A stretch of 64,000 bases of DNA from Litomosoides sigmodontis (GCA_963070105.1 OY718807.1:8866483-8930482); one strand, 5' to 3'. Shown: positions 31,679 through 45,875, counted from the stretch's first letter. The notes: generated by a model from the letters alone, not told the origin. Program-made: numbers and translations.

Positions 31679-34600
31679 TTAATTTTTTAAATATTTAATT
31701 ACTACTACTACCAATATTGTTTCATTCCCTTCAATTACACCAGTTTCGTGGAAAATTTCCTGGAATGAAGAGAAAAAAATAAGTTTTTTTCTTCCATCTT
31801 TTGCATTCAAAATGTTTTGGAATGAATTAGTTGCGACAGAAAGCTTTTCGTTTCAGTGAAAACGTACAAATGAAGAAAAAAAAATTAGCATTAAATTAAA
31901 ATAGAAAAGACAAGAAGGAAAAACCTTTGAACAAAATAATTTCTTTTGTTTGGAACGTTGAAGTAAATTTGCATAAGCGATCGTTGCTTCTATTGGACAG
32001 CAGGAAAACAGCGCATCTTCAAGGAAGTAGAATTGCGGGATGAAAACACCAATTGGACCAAAACTTGCAATTATCGATGTTCTTGTAGGCTAAAATTTCA
32101 CTCTATGAAAAATCTCTCACTACCACTCCTTCCCTATCGCTTTTTTTTTTCTTCCTTTTAATAATTTCACTTTGCATCATTGCAACTTTCGACCATTCCT
32201 GCTATCAACGATATCAACTCAAACATTTTTTTTTTTCCTTTTTGTGAGTAATTTCATTATCACTAAAAAAATAAGCAATCTTTGTACCAAATTGAATTGC
32301 ATTATTAAATTGAATTAATTGCATCGATTATGCAACATTGCAACAATTCAATGTTACATTATTAGCACTAATATTATCAGTGATGGAATAGATTTCCCTC
32401 AAATTATCATATTATCAATGCTAGTCCTTTCATTCCGAAACATTTTCACCACAAATGATCTGTCAGAAGCAAACAAAAAAAAAAACAAAAAACAAAATAA
32501 ATGACTGATTATTAGAACTGATTATTATCTGTAAAATTACAAAAAATATCATTCATCGTATTTACCGTATGTTACATCTCACTGATAATATTTAATTTAA
32601 AATGTAAAGATGTCTTATGAAAACGAAAAAAAATGATAAAAATTTGAAAAGGCTGTATATATGCAGAGCGAGAGAGAGAGAGAGAGGTTGGTAGATATTG
32701 GTAAGACAGTTTGAATAATATCACGCAAATATCAAGTGATAGTAATTCCGATTACACAAATTCTTACCTTAACAGTTATTCAATTTATTTTCTTTTCCCT
32801 CATTCATTCCGGTGCATGTTCATTAGAATAAGTAACATTCTTAAATATTATAGCAATTTTGCGCTTATTACTACAATTACATTATCACTTACAATTACAG
32901 TAATTTTTGTACGATTAATTATTGTTACGGTTATGAAGCATTCATTCATGCTAATTTAACAACATTCATCATCGATAACTCACCGACAGAGGCGCAATAG
33001 TGCAATGGATCATAATTGGATATATTGTTATTGGTGATAAGAAGTCATCCATGTTGAGTGATAAGTCAGGAACAGCTTCCCACTGCAATTGCGGTTTTGT
33101 ACGAAGTAACTGTTGCAGGGCTTTTTGTCGACTGTCCGGTAAAGCATCCCAACTCAGACGCAGTCGAATTTCCCGCATTTTTCGCATTTTATTGTAAGCA
33201 AAAGGTTGCCGATCGCTGCTATCATTGGCATATTTAAATTCAAATTTATCTGCTTCATCAATTAGTTGACAGAGTGGAACGGATTGTGAGTCTCTGCTTG
33301 GTATGCCATTTTGTAAAAAATTTGCTCGATGATTGTTCTGCTCCATCCAACAGTCAACAATATGAAATGGTACTGAAATTTCGTTTTTATTATTTTCTAA
33401 AAATTTTAATAGTCTAATTTTGATAGTAATATTGCATCCATCATTTTCATAAATTTTCTTTTTTTTTCTCATCTTAACAAAGTTTTTTCGTTGCCATTTT
33501 TCTTTTATGTTAACTGTTAGTTTGTTATTCAAAATTTCATTTCTCACTTCAAAAGAATGAGTCATTCAATCGAAATAATTCTTTTTCTTCAAATTAAAAA
33601 TACAAAGGAATTCTTCAGCTACAATTACTGCCTTGTTATTATTAGTGTGATTTGAAATTGAAACATTTACAATGCTTTGATGAAATCACCAGTGTTAAAT
33701 CAAAACCAATTTGCACCGATGAATTCATCGCCACTGTTTCACCGTTGATATTAGCAGATAAGGCAACATCCTAAATAGATATTGCAATTTTGAAATTGCA
33801 AAAAAAAAATGGGTGAAAAAAACAAAAAGCAAAAAAAATAAATAAACAAATAGACTGTAAAAACGATCAATCAAAAAATCGATCAATCAATATCACAATC
33901 ATTAATTTGGCCTATCACTTAGACATTGAACCAGTGTGAAAAAATAAATGAAATGTATGAGTGAAAGAATTAAATTAAAAATTTAGGTAGAAACATACTG
34001 TCGACATTTGATCGCATGAAAATTCAAATTTATGAATTATTTGATTACCAGTTACCAATAAAATCTGTAAATAAAGCCAAAGTGTAGTAAGAAATAATTT
34101 TTAAATATTTACAATTATCATTTACAATATGGTAAGTAATTGTCATATAATTTAAAAATTACTAATTAAGCGTCGACTTGCTATGTTCATCTATCAACTA
34201 TCTATGCTAAGTAAAATTTTATATTCTAGAAAATAATAACTTGATGTGTTGTGTCATTTGTTAAGCAAGTATCCGGTAGTAGCATGCTAATCGATTTTGA
34301 TCGTGAATTTCTATGCAATTCCGTCTCACATCTTTTTCCGCCTTTTAAATCACTCAACACGAGTTTTATCGGCTCCTTCAAAGAAATTACACTTCCGTTT
34401 TGGCATTTCAAAATACTATTGATATAAAGTTCAGCATACATCACTTACTTCCTCCTTTTCCCCTCTCTCTCTCTCTCAGGTTTTTCCTTTAAATTTAGCA
34501 GTAATTGATTGATGAAATAATGACAATGGTAGCATTACATCAATTTTTATTTGTCGTTGCAGATCGCTTAATTTCACAGTAATTTTTAAACCATTCTGCA

Positions 34601-35046
34601 AGCACTCAACAGTAAAGTACCGACCCAATGCAAGCGCATCACCGATTGAAGTTAGATTTCTAGAATAACCTGAAATTTATAAAATTCTCAAATGAAATAT
34701 TTCAAATTAGCGCCAGCATAACAAGACTACAAAAAGAGAATGTATTTCGAGATAGAATCTACAGCTGCTCAATACCTAAAAATTTAAATGCACAAAAATT
34801 TCAAATTTCAAAATGTCCTCAAAAATACCAATTGAAATTTTACCGTTATAAATCTTCCTTACTCTCCACCTCTCTTTCTCACTCAATCAGAAGTGGAATT
34901 GATTTTGATTTGAAAATACAATCATTGACTTACAAATACACCAATGATAATTTCAAGAGGAAATAAAATTGAAATAAAAATGAGAGAAATCTCATACCTT
35001 TCATAGTTGTAAGTAAAAATGAAAGAAGACAAAGAGTGCATTGCAT
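31679..35046 (-). CDS. Secreted protein with ZP-like (zona pellucida) features
   Basis: Seven exons, in order of translation: 35046-34998, 34669-34539, 34375-34241, 33770-33671, 33372-32984, 32089-31925, 31759-31679. Phases agree throughout and give 349 residues. MQCTLCLLSFLLTTMK is a likely signal peptide. An N-terminal part has FTVECLQNGLKITVKL followed by spaced cysteines (KRCETE, LLPDTC), as in ZP-N. A C-terminal part has SSVQIGFDLTLVI then VDCWMEQ and IMIHCTI, as in ZP-C. ZP proteins polymerise into extracellular or cuticular matrix. No clear furin site or membrane anchor is visible at the C-terminus, which ends shortly after ILVVVIKY. The ZP assignment rests on pattern only. The splice site after 31925 (GTTTTT) and the acceptor at 34375 are weak. 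An alternative start at 34441 would lose the signal peptide. Confidence 0.6.
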
Positions 35047-37390
35047 TTCATTTGTTGCGAAAATATTTTATAAAATTTTGCTTGACTATTTAAAAAAAAT
35101 CTTAATTTATACTATTTAAATCTCCGCCTCTTCTAAATTTCAATATTACAAATTTCAAAGAAAGAAGTCTTGCCTTCTTCTTTTGATTAATATATTTTAA
35201 TGTAAGCAGATGTATGCATGCAAGAGTGATGGAGGTAACGTGTAGGAGAATTTGTGATATTTTCTTCAAAATGCTATTAGTCATTTTCATATTTGACGTG
35301 CACAAGGAACATGTCAGCTTATTTTCAAATTTTGATTCATTGAATTAAAATTTCAAAAATTTTTAAATAATAACCATGAAGAAAGTTATTTTTCACCAAA
35401 AAAAAGTGGACACATTTGCATAGGCAAAAGAAATAATGAAATGAATGAATAATTTATCATTGTTACTAGTATAATAATTGAAAAAATTTCAATTATTTTC
35501 CTCAAAAAAGGTGTAAAAACAGCAATTAGTAAGTCATCGCTATGACTGATAATACCATCAGAAAAAGAAATTATTTAAAAAAAAACAAATAATGAATAAT
35601 TTTATTTGCTACTGCATGAATATTAAAATGCAAAAAGAAAATAATTCAATGAAAAGCAAAGGCGCATTTATGGACAAGTGCGCTTTTCATTTCAATCTCA
35701 GTGACAAATGAATTATTCCTTTTTATATTCACTTAATAGTATACATTATAATAACTGAAAAAAAAGAACTTAACTATTAATTGATTGCCAAGAAATCGAG
35801 ACGCTCCAATACCATTGAGATGTATATTTTGCAAGAGAAAAAAATGAAATGAAATGAAAATTTCTGAATTTACAAAATTTTGGAAAAAAAAAGAGCTGAA
35901 CATGAAAATAGAAATACTACGATTAAAAACAAAGGAAAAAAAAAAGCGACGAAGAAACAACAAATGCCTTCTGTGTTTGTGATCAAGTATTACGGAAATG
36001 TTTGGCCTAGTGACCTCAATTTTCCGGAAAAATTCACACCTCTTCTTTGCGCGTGCGAACAGATGTCACCGGTGTCTCCTTCACTATTTTCAGGTCCCTT
36101 CATATTTTGTTGCAAAAAAGAAAATTCAATTATTACATTATTGACATTGAAATTTATGAAATTTAATTGATAGAATTATTCGAAAATATAAAATTTTGAT
36201 TGAGAAAACCAACCGCAATTTGTTGCTTTCTTCCTTGTTCATTAAAATAACTTTGCAATTTTTTTCTTGTTTTAAAATAACTTTGCATTACAAAGTGAAT
36301 TTATTGTTATTATTAATGTGAATGAGTACGATAGCTGCGCCTTCTTTTTTTCATTTCACAAATTTAAGGCAAAAATTCAAAACCATATGTGTGTGTCATT
36401 AAAATGCATTTTTTTTGTTATCGATTAATTTTTGAATTTCAACTTTTTCTTCTCCATTTTCCATGACCAAATGGAAGTTGTCCGTTGTGCAGAGATTGAA
36501 GAAATGATAGAATTAATCGATTTTTGCATTGTTAAATTTGTCAAACGTGAATGAAGTAGGACGAAACGTTTATTTTTCGTTTAAAAAAATTTCTTTAAAC
36601 TTTTATTTCATTCATTCATTACATGTTTTGTGATGAATTTCTACTGTGTTAATTAAAACATTTGTTTTTTTTCAATTTCCATTTGTACACGGACTTTTGC
36701 AATTTCCAATATATTCTTCATTGTTTGGAAGAATCTTTTTTTATTTTCTTTCAAAAAAAAACAAAAAAATGTTTTGCTTTTTCTTCCACGTGGGAAAAAA
36801 TGATCTCATAACTTTTTCAAATGCGAATTTAGGATGAAAAAAAAACAAATGCGAATTTAGGATGAAAAAAAAACAAATGCGAATTTAGGATGAAAAAAAG
36901 GAACTATCAGTGGGGGCTTATCAGTACGAACAGATGAATAATTCCAATTTCTTATCATTTATTTATTTAGTTATTATTTCATTATTGTTAATATTAATTA
37001 CTATTATAAGTAATTGTTTTTTATGTTTTTTGTGCTGTTAATAAAAGTTTCTTGCCACATCGAAAATTTCCGTCTTTTCAGAATTAATAGTAATTCAAAA
37101 TCTGACACAAATGAATGGAGTATTCGATTTAAAATTTAGTTTCATTCATATAAATCTAATATAAAGGAAAATAAAGCTTTAATAAAGTTAAATAAAAGAA
37201 GAAACTGCTGTGATAGGTGTATGTTTCAGAAGGAGAAGTGCTATAAATCTCTTTAAGAGATAGAGAAAGAGAGAGAGAAAGGGAAAGGGTGAGAGAGGAA
37301 TCGAGAGACTTGAGGAAACGATAATATAATTGGTTGTAATCTATTGCGAGTTGGAATTAAATTAAAATTGTGTTGTAATTTTATAGACGA
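35047..37390. other. Shared upstream region of two divergent ZP-like genes
   Basis: AT-rich DNA between the starts of the minus-strand ZP-like gene and the plus-strand ZP-half gene. A short GC-richer open stretch at about 35965-36092 (plus frame includes KYYGNVWPSDLNFPEKF) could be an exon, but I could not connect it to either gene. A 28-base unit is repeated three times at about 36818-36900. A GA-rich tract lies at about 37260-37300. TTTTATAG ending at 37386 is a candidate acceptor just before the ATG at 37391. Confidence 0.5.
36818..36900. repeat. 28-bp tandem repeat, three copies
   Basis: Three consecutive near-identical units containing AATGCGAATTTAGGATG followed by a poly(A) run. They lie upstream of the ZP-half gene and have no coding role that I can see. 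Confidence 0.9.
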
Positions 37391-38494
37391 ATGACTTCAT
37401 TGATACTGCATGTGCTGCCATGTCTGTTTGCGCTCGTGTTAGGCGCAAATATCCCAGAAAAATCGATCAATAAAGTTCATATGCCACAAACAAACTGTAA
37501 ATTCTCCGCACATAACGGTGGACCAAACGGTGAAGAAATTTCAGGTTGGTTTTATTTTAATTTGTCCCAATTACATATGCTTTCAGGAAATTATCATTTC
37601 GATTATTTCACTGAGACTTTAAAATGAATGGAAAATATTCATGAAATGTCGAAAAAAAATACTATTCACATATAATAATTAAATTATTGAATCGTAAAAG
37701 ATTACATCAAATTTTTATTTGAAATTTTATTGAGCTCTATCAAATTTTAAAAATTCATGCGTAGAACTTTCACTGTACACTTTTAATTTAATTATAAATT
37801 ATATTAAAAATTTTTATCCTAAAAATTGTAAAAATTTTAGTCATAAATTATTATAAAAATTTTTCCAAGAGAAAAAATTAACTTCAATGCTTCGTTTAGT
37901 ATTTATCACCCGAAATTTTCATAATTAAAAATTTTCAGGTACAAATTTAAATTCAGAGCTTTATTATAAAATAAAATGTGACAAAGAAAAGGGCTACTGT
38001 TTGCACGTTGCAAATTGCACAGTGAAAAGTGATGTGGACAGCATGGAACCGTATCGTATCATTAATGAAAATGGTTGTACCTTAGAGCCAAGCTTATTCG
38101 AGCATGTTCAGGTAAAGTTATGCAAATTTCTAGCATTAGTTCTATATTAGCGGATGATGTGGAAGCCGGAAGTAAAATTTAACAAATTCACTTTTTTTTT
38201 AATTTGATTTAATTTTAAATCGGAAATTTTTTTAATCGAATTTCTCTTAGCAAGTCTTATTAAATTAAAGCAAGGAAAATTGTGTTTGTTAGAAAAAAAA
38301 ATTCCTTGCAGTACGAAGATGATTTCACCGCCGGTATCTACAATCCATTGCCAATTCGATTTCGTGGTTCTAGCTCATCGGTGCAATTTTTCTGCTCCAC
38401 AACATTGGTACCAATGGTCGGCGATAAGTGTCCACGTAAAATGTGTACGTGGAATGAATATGGCGTAAATAATAATTTTGGGAAGAACGAGTAA
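37391..38494 (+). CDS. Small secreted protein with only the C-terminal half of a ZP domain
   Basis: Exons 37391-37544, 37939-38111 and 38312-38494 join in phase to 169 residues. Residues 1-19 (MTSLILHVLPCLFALVLGA) form a clear signal peptide. Next comes NCKFSAHNGGPNG, which resembles the CxYxxxxGGPxG linker of cuticlin-type ZP proteins. A ZP-C pattern follows: YYKIKCD, YCLHVANCTV, IINENGCTL, FEHVQY, then VQFFCSTTLVP and KCPRKMC. Cuticlins and related ZP proteins build cuticle and other apical matrix. Normal ZP proteins carry a ZP-N half first; here the signal peptide leads straight into the linker, so ZP-N is absent. No transmembrane tail is seen, so the product should be soluble or matrix-bound. 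AATAAA at 38734 fits a 240-base 3' UTR. The neighbour on the opposite strand is also ZP-like. Confidence 0.8.
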
Positions 38495-41400
38495 CCTTTT
38501 GATGAATGCCATACTTACTTATATTTGCAAAAATGCATTTGTCACCTATAAAATGAAGCAAGCAAGAAGAGGATTAAATTAAGGTCATTTATTCTCTAAT
38601 TCTAATGGTCAGTTCAAATACATCCAATCATTATTTATACCACAAAATATTTAATTTCTATATATTTGCTGATTTGAAAAAAAAACGACAAAATTTTAAT
38701 TTGAAGTTTTGGTAAATTTAATTATTTTGCTGCAATAAAGTATGATGTAATACAAGTAGTTTTTTGATTATCTGAAAAATGTTGAATTTAAATTACTGAC
38801 TTTTTCCTTTGCTTTTGTTTTCTTTCGCTCATTTCAACAAGAATTGATTGACACGGTGCTAGTAACTGTCACCAATTGTTCAATAATTTTATTCAAATAA
38901 AACAAATAAATAAAGCGATCGTACACGATCGATCAACTGATACAGTGATAGAATGATAAGTATAGGGGGAAAAGTGGCAAGAGTTAGGTAAATAAATGCT
39001 GTCATTTGCATATGTACATTGCTCTTTACATGAATGAAAATTATTTGAAATTAACAAATTTACAAATATAAAGTTTCGTAATCAAATTGTTTGCAAATAC
39101 TTAGCTATTAACTTTTTGTTATTTCAATCAAAAATGGACTAATTAATTTCGAAAAGACTCAAGATTCTTCACTCAGGTATTTTTTTGCTATTTGCTGAAA
39201 TTTAAATATATCATTCTGATATAATTTAAAAAAAAAACTAAATTTATAAACTGCAATAATAGCAAATTTTCTAATTTCAAAAAAAATAATAAAAACAAAA
39301 GAAAAATTCAAATCTTCTTTTGCTTACAGAAATTATTTGGAAATTGCCGAGAATTTTAGATTGATATGATAAGATTGCTCGCTCTTATCACTTTTATCAT
39401 TTAACAATTTTGAGAGATTACTTGTAATAATAGGTCGATGCTCAAGCGCTATTGTACTAGCAGTGCTCAGAGCAGAAAAAAAAAGAGGAGCCATTCGGAA
39501 ATTTGCTTCTTCAGGAGGAGCGTTCAGTGAGTACGAAGGCTTTTAGGAGAAATTGAAATGTGCTGGAAAAGAGAGAGGATGAAAAATAGTCAGATGAACA
39601 GGATGGTTGAAAGAAAGAAATGAGAGGAAAACGGTAAATAAAAAGCTGAAAAAAAAAGAAGCAAAAAAAGTTTTCGGAAAAAAAATTAAAAGAACTAATT
39701 TAAACAAAACAAATTGACGAAAAATTTTGTTGAGTAAAATTCGATGTATCACTGAAATTTCACTGCTCACTTACGTTTCATTCCACTCTCAGTCTATTGA
39801 ATCACATTCCTGCTGAATTCATTTTTCATATTTATTAAAAAAAAATTGATTTTAATTTTATAGCAATATGTTTGACTACATTCATTCGCTCCATTGTGGA
39901 ATTCAACGTTTTCGAAAATGAAAATTAAACGTCAAAATTAAATTTATAACCGTGTTTGTTTTAAAGGAATGCTTTAGTTTAAGAGAAAAGTGGAAATTAA
40001 AAAATTGCATGAAATTATTTCGTTTCATTGATTCATCGAACTAGCATTTCCATAATTCTCAATAGAACAAAAAAAAAACAATGAAGGCGCAATTTCATTT
40101 CATTAAGAAGAAACTTTTTTTTTCTCTCAAAAATAAATTTATGTTTGAAAATTGATGGTGCAAAGGATAAAATATGATATGTAATAATTGATGAAAAATG
40201 GAAATGGGTGGAATTTTTGCGCTCAATTGAGAGATATTGTTGTCCTACTGGCGCAAATGTAAAAGACAATAGAATCGTTTAAATAGTTCGCGAAAAAAAA
40301 AGCAACACGAAGAGGAAAAAACTTAGAAGAGAAAATGAATGTGCACCGAAATAATCTAGCGGTTAATTAAGCTTGAACTTATCATTTCGAAATTTGCTCA
40401 GTCAGTGATCACATCATATCTCAATCATTTGCACATTTCATTCACTTCTAGCATTTAATTTTTGCGATATTATTCCTATTAAAGATTCATTTTGCATCAA
40501 TTTAATTTTAGCAATAACCAATTAAACAAATTTTAAATTGATGTGGTACAGTTGCACGCAGTCAATAATTTCGAGTAATCAATCACCAATCTGATAACTC
40601 TGACACTTCCAATCTCTTTTTCCTTTTACAGTTTTTAATAATTTCACTTTAAGATTTTTTTATTATCATGTTGTTTGCATGTTGTCTGAGTGGAATGAAC
40701 ACGAAATTATTTTAATTAAAATTATTGAAATTCACGCATATCAACCGATCAATAATCATAACACGATATGATTATCGTGATAATGGATAATTATATTTCA
40801 GTGGTAATCTAATGAAGTTTTTAGGTAAGGAGTGCTAAGCTAGTGCTAGCAAAAAGTAGCACTTTCGGGAAACATTTCAATTTTACCTTCGATGATGGCG
40901 AAATATGAATTTGGAATTATGAGAGTTTTTTTAGGCATTAACAAATTTCTTTTGTGATAATACAGCAACCACTTAAAATGGTTTATTTTGGTAAACTTAA
41001 TTAATCAGTGAATATTTCAATTGGTCATTTTGGCATGTAAAAATATACTCTTTGTTTCTGCGTCATTGTTTTTTTTTTTGAATAATTCTCCTGAGCAGTA
41101 ATTATACAACTTATCTTAATTTATGCAATGAATCATTGCATTTAAATTTAGTGAAGTGAGCTAGTAAAGTAAATATGATAATATGTAGTAGCAAGTGTGA
41201 ATTTGATAAATGTAAAGTTGATAGTTCGAAAATGTTAATATCATGATAGATAATGCATAGGTGCAAATCTTCTTAACAGTTAAATTTTCACCATTAATTG
41301 CTTCCATTTTTCTTTTATTCTCACAGACAGGAACCTGAAATTAAAAATTCCTGAAATTCAACTGAATGCTACTGAGAGAAAGAATAGCAGCGACAATATA

Positions 41401-43575
41401 GAATGAAATAAGAGATGCATCAGTTGATTTCCATTAATTTTCACTTCCTTGTTAGCCGAATAAGGCTAATGATTGCTAATAAAGCTAATGATCTCATTCA
41501 ATTCCACCATTAAAAAGCAGTACGCGAAGTGAGCTTTTTTTTTTCAAATTAGATCAAATACTTTCTTGAGCTACTTTTTTCTTCTTTTAAATTGCATCAA
41601 ATAGATCGCTTTGAGTTAGAGAGGATGTGTTTGCTGATTTATTTTGAGCGAACAGATCATCTAATCTGATAAGCAACGGTGCTGCGATTCTTCAGTACAT
41701 TCCTTTCCCTTCTCATGCATCACACGGTGTTTTCATCATCAATCTTTCCAATGGTAACAATAATAATTTCGTCCGTCAATTTCAATAATTTCAAATATTC
41801 TTTAAATTATGAATTTCTTCAAGTGTTTTTAATTTTCAAAATTTTTCAAAAAATGAACTTTAACAAAATTTTTACACATTCATAATGCTGGCATAGCACT
41901 CATAAGCAACAGAAGCTGAGCAGTCCAAGTAATCAAAGCTCAACTTTTTAATCCATCAATGATTGTGAAAAATGTGAAATCAATAAAATACTGGCTAAAC
42001 TTTTCAGCTAGCTTTTTCTTTCAAACTCTCAAATTGTATTTTCGATCATTTAATTCAATTGAAATCCCTTTGTTTGTTGCACTATTACTTTTTTTTTTCT
42101 TTTTCACAAATTCTCCTATAAAACAACACTATTCAAGATCTCCCTACTCGCACCACTCATTAGTATTGGAATTTTGACCTCTTTTTTTTACCTCTTTTTT
42201 TTATTAGCAATTAAAAAGCTGCTTCATTAGAAATTAAAAAAATATTGGAATGAATTTATTTGCACGAATTTTTCTCTCTTTTTTTTTTGTTTTTCAGCGG
42301 AAATTAAAAAGTCGGAAGTTACAAAAACAGAAATGAAAAATTTTCGTCAGAAATTAAAATTCATTCGTCGAAAGCAATTATTGTTTGCTGCAGAACACTG
42401 ATATTTATCGCGTCAAAATCCAACGTTGTTTTTGTTCCTAAATGAATAAAACACCTGCCAATGAAAAATTCAATTTTCTAAAATTCTAAATATATTTTAG
42501 CAGTTTATTTGCTCCAACTTTTGCAATTGCTATTTTTTTTAATTAATATATTAATAATTTAAATCCATTTTTGTAATTTTCTTTAGGGAGCAAGTTAAAA
42601 AGGATATTTCTTCATCAACTCACCTAATATTGTGACAGAAAAAAGGCAAATGCAAAATAAAAATGTTAAATATCATATGAAATATTATTGTATTCACTTC
42701 TTAGACAGTTACTGAAATTAAATTTCACAATAATTTTTCAAAATGCGCTAAGGTTAATTTTCAATTGGTTTTGTTCCACTTTGCTAGCAGTAAATTTCAA
42801 CTTCTATTTTCATCCTATCTTAGCGAAAATTAATTAATTAGAATGTCAAAAATGTGATGTTCTACATCATTTTTTCACGCAGCTTCCTCTCTCATCCATC
42901 TTGAAAAATCAAATAAAACAACAGGAGAGAGAGAGAGAGAGAGGGAGAGTGAAAGAAATATTTTTTTGAAAAAAACATTGAACTGTCATTATTATTGAAA
43001 ATTCAACTGTACCATACAAGCACGAAACACTCACTTCCTTGTAGCAGTTGTTCATCATTTCCGATCCAATCCATCTATTTCAATCCTTTTTTTTCACTCT
43101 CTTTCGTTCGAAAAAAAGAAAGTGAAAAAAAATTTTTTTTTCTTTCGTCTTTTCGGACTAATACTTTTTTTTTCTCAACACTATCAAATAAATTACTGAG
43201 GGAATGTTTTAGTTAAACGGTATTTTCAATTTTAAACTGATATTTTATACAACGAATTTAGGAACTAACAATTTATGCATGCAATTGTAAAACAACAAAA
43301 AAAAAATATTTCATTTTAAATTTATTCTTCCCCTTACACTCCTCAATCATCAAACTATTTAAAAATATCGGCAAATAATTTGTGTTATTTCTTTTTTTAG
43401 ATTGTTCACTTATTCATTTCCACATTTTACTAAAATTTTATCAAATCATGCAAATTTTATGAACAAATTTGAATTTAGCATTCATCCGTACACTATCATC
43501 CTTTGCAAGTATTAATTTTAATTTTTTTTTTAAGAAGATGAAATTCTACTTGTAATTTCAGGTTTGCTTGTGAGA
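38495..43575. other. Gene-free AT-rich intergenic DNA
   Basis: Five kilobases without a supportable exon. The open frames are short, AT-driven and rich in F, I, K and N. The 3' flank of the ZP-half gene lies at the left end and a GA tract at about 42926-42950. It may hold regulatory DNA, but I see no distinct motif cluster. Confidence 0.55.
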
Positions 43576-45875
43576 ATGAACACTCGACTTGCGTGGTCAA
43601 GAAGTAGTCCAAAGTAATCAAACATCTAATTTTTTTCATTTTAATTAATTTAGCTACAAAATTACAGGAGGGAAAAGATTTTGCAAAAGATGCGTGCTTT
43701 TTTCTTGCATGCTTGGAAGGAAAAGGAGTGCGGTAGTAATTAATTACTGAAATACTCAGTAATTTTTCTATCTAAATTTTAATTGAAATTTATTACTATG
43801 CAAACATATTTAGGACTGTAATTTATACATTATTTCTATTGGAAAAAAAAACATTTAATTAAAAAAAGGAAAAAAAAAACAGAAAACAATTACTTGCAAT
43901 ATTTGTCGGGTTTTTTTTCTTTATTATAGAGATACGCTAGAATGGGCACCACCGTTACGTGTTGTAGCCGTTGTGACGCTTTTCGCATCGACGCTTGACC
44001 TAATTGCTGATTTCATACTTTGTAGCAAGTTTGTTAGCGCCGCTCATTCACTGACCACAAAAAAAAAACTTTCTAATTGCTTGCAAATTAATTAAAACAA
44101 AAACAAATGACCAGCGTAAATTGAAATTTTTGCAAATATAATTTGAAAGATTTCAACTTTTGTAGTTTAAAAATGAAATGCACAAAACATTCATAGCTAT
44201 TCAAATTAATTTTTCCTTTCACATAGCAAAAAGAAGTAGTGAATGAAAAATTGTGAGTTATGAAATGCCTGATCATTTTGGTGTGCTTATCAAGCTAGCA
44301 CGATAATTACGTAATTGCTAAGTGTTAATTGCAATTAACTGTAATCGAGCAATTAATTGATAAATGTTGAGAGGGAGAAAAAAAATTAATATTTCCCATA
44401 ATTTTACAGTAATTTAGCTAATTTTTGATAATTTTTCAGGATAGCGGAATTTTTGCCGAATTTTCACACTGATATAGGTCTTCTCATCGCTTACGGCTAT
44501 TTCATTTTCACCGGCATTTCCGCTATTGTTTACGTGCTCGAGATGACCGACGTTTGTTTGACGTTGAAGAACGATTGTGAAAGCATCTTCAATGCTCGAC
44601 TAGCTAAGTCATTGGTACTTGTTACCGAAGAGGTAAGCATTTTATTTTTGTAATTTGTTTGCCTGGTATACCTCATATATACATATTAGTGCTTATCGGT
44701 TCGTTCATTCAAAACAAATTTTTTTCCTTATTTTGTGATGTTTTCGATAATTTAGTTAATTTTTGATAATTTTGGTAAATTTATTTTTAAATGAAATAGA
44801 AAGGAAATGACATTGAGCAGTAGTTACGTGCGTAAATTTTCAAAGAATGCTTAATGATTTATAGTGTGATGCTATTGTGGATTATTTTCAATTTTCGACA
44901 GGAAATTATCACTTTGGTGCTAATTGTGTTCATTTGCAATAAAATGATAAATTATTAGCATTGTTATTTTTAATTTATGAAATAATTAAGCGGACGATTT
45001 TCTTTAGATTTTATCATTTGAAATAATGAAAGAAATGATTTTGTAAAATGACGCATTGGTAGCAGTGCAAAGAGAAATGAAGTGAAAGTGATGAGTTTGG
45101 TTTTATTAAGTTAATTTATTCACAACAAATGCTGTCACTTTAAAATTTGAAACTCAAAAGGAGTGCGAAGTTTCATAGATAAGAATTTGAATTTAACTTG
45201 CTATAATTAAATTTATTATGCAGAAGGATGTTTATCCATCACAATTAAGTGCCATTTCAAGGTACCATTGCCAATTTTGCTAAATCTTCTGATTACGTAT
45301 GAGCCACGTACGTCTCTAACAAATCCAGCACATCTTGTATCCTGGATTAAATTGATATCACTAACATGGGGTATTATTAAGTTTGCCAAATTGCGCTTCT
45401 TTTGGTGCTTTCTGCCACTTCATCCAAAACACGATATCAGGTAAATTATTCCATTTGTAATTCACCGACTAACTGCACTTCACGATTTCACGTCAATTCC
45501 TAAAATCAACAACGTCTAACTATAAGCAAGATAAGAAAGAGTTACACTATCCTTGACGATCACTCACAGCAGAAAACGTGACGTAGAGAAGAGATAATTC
45601 AAACATTTTTTAGAAGTGTTAAAAGTTATCAGCTTTGCTTGAATTTAATTTTTCCACATTATTTCTTCAATTACGTTTCGCTAAAATTTTACAATTTCAG
45701 AAAAATTGTACTTTTTCCTTGCAGGGAGAATTGCCGTCGTTGTTTCACATTTACATTCTATCGCATTACAATGATTTTCGTTAATATTTGTCACGTAATT
45801 TCAATTGCCATTGTTCTCTATAACATTGTAATTACCGGTAGAGATGGCCGACGCATTCAGTCAAACAATTCATAG
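43576..45875 (+). CDS. Multi-pass membrane protein, family not identified
   Basis: Five exons (43576-43613, 43930-44021, 44445-44632, 45262-45440, 45725-45875) join in phase to 215 residues. Hydrophobic segments are VVAVVTLFASTLDLIADFIL (about 23-42), IGLLIAYGYFIFTGISAIVY, PLPILLNLLITY, ISLTWGIIKF and ITMIFVNICHVISIAIVLYN near the C-terminus, so four to five membrane passes are likely. There is no signal peptide; the start MNTRLAWSRSSPK is basic and soluble. The third segment follows LVTEEVPLPILLN, an acidic-x-x-P pattern like those leading membrane helices in some scramblase-like families, but I cannot assign it. The acceptor TAATTTCAG ends at 43561, 14 bases before the ATG, as for spliced-leader addition. 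The junction of exons 2 and 3 uses a GTAGCA donor and a GGATAG acceptor and is the weakest point. Confidence 0.72.

Noticed and set aside
32711..32959. Plus-strand 82-codon hydrophobic frame
   Set aside because: It is AT-driven (I, T, S, N-rich), has no partner exons and lies in an intron of the minus-strand ZP-like gene.
36818..36900. CRISPR-like direct repeats
   Set aside because: The units are contiguous with no spacers, and the genome is eukaryotic; it is a simple tandem repeat.
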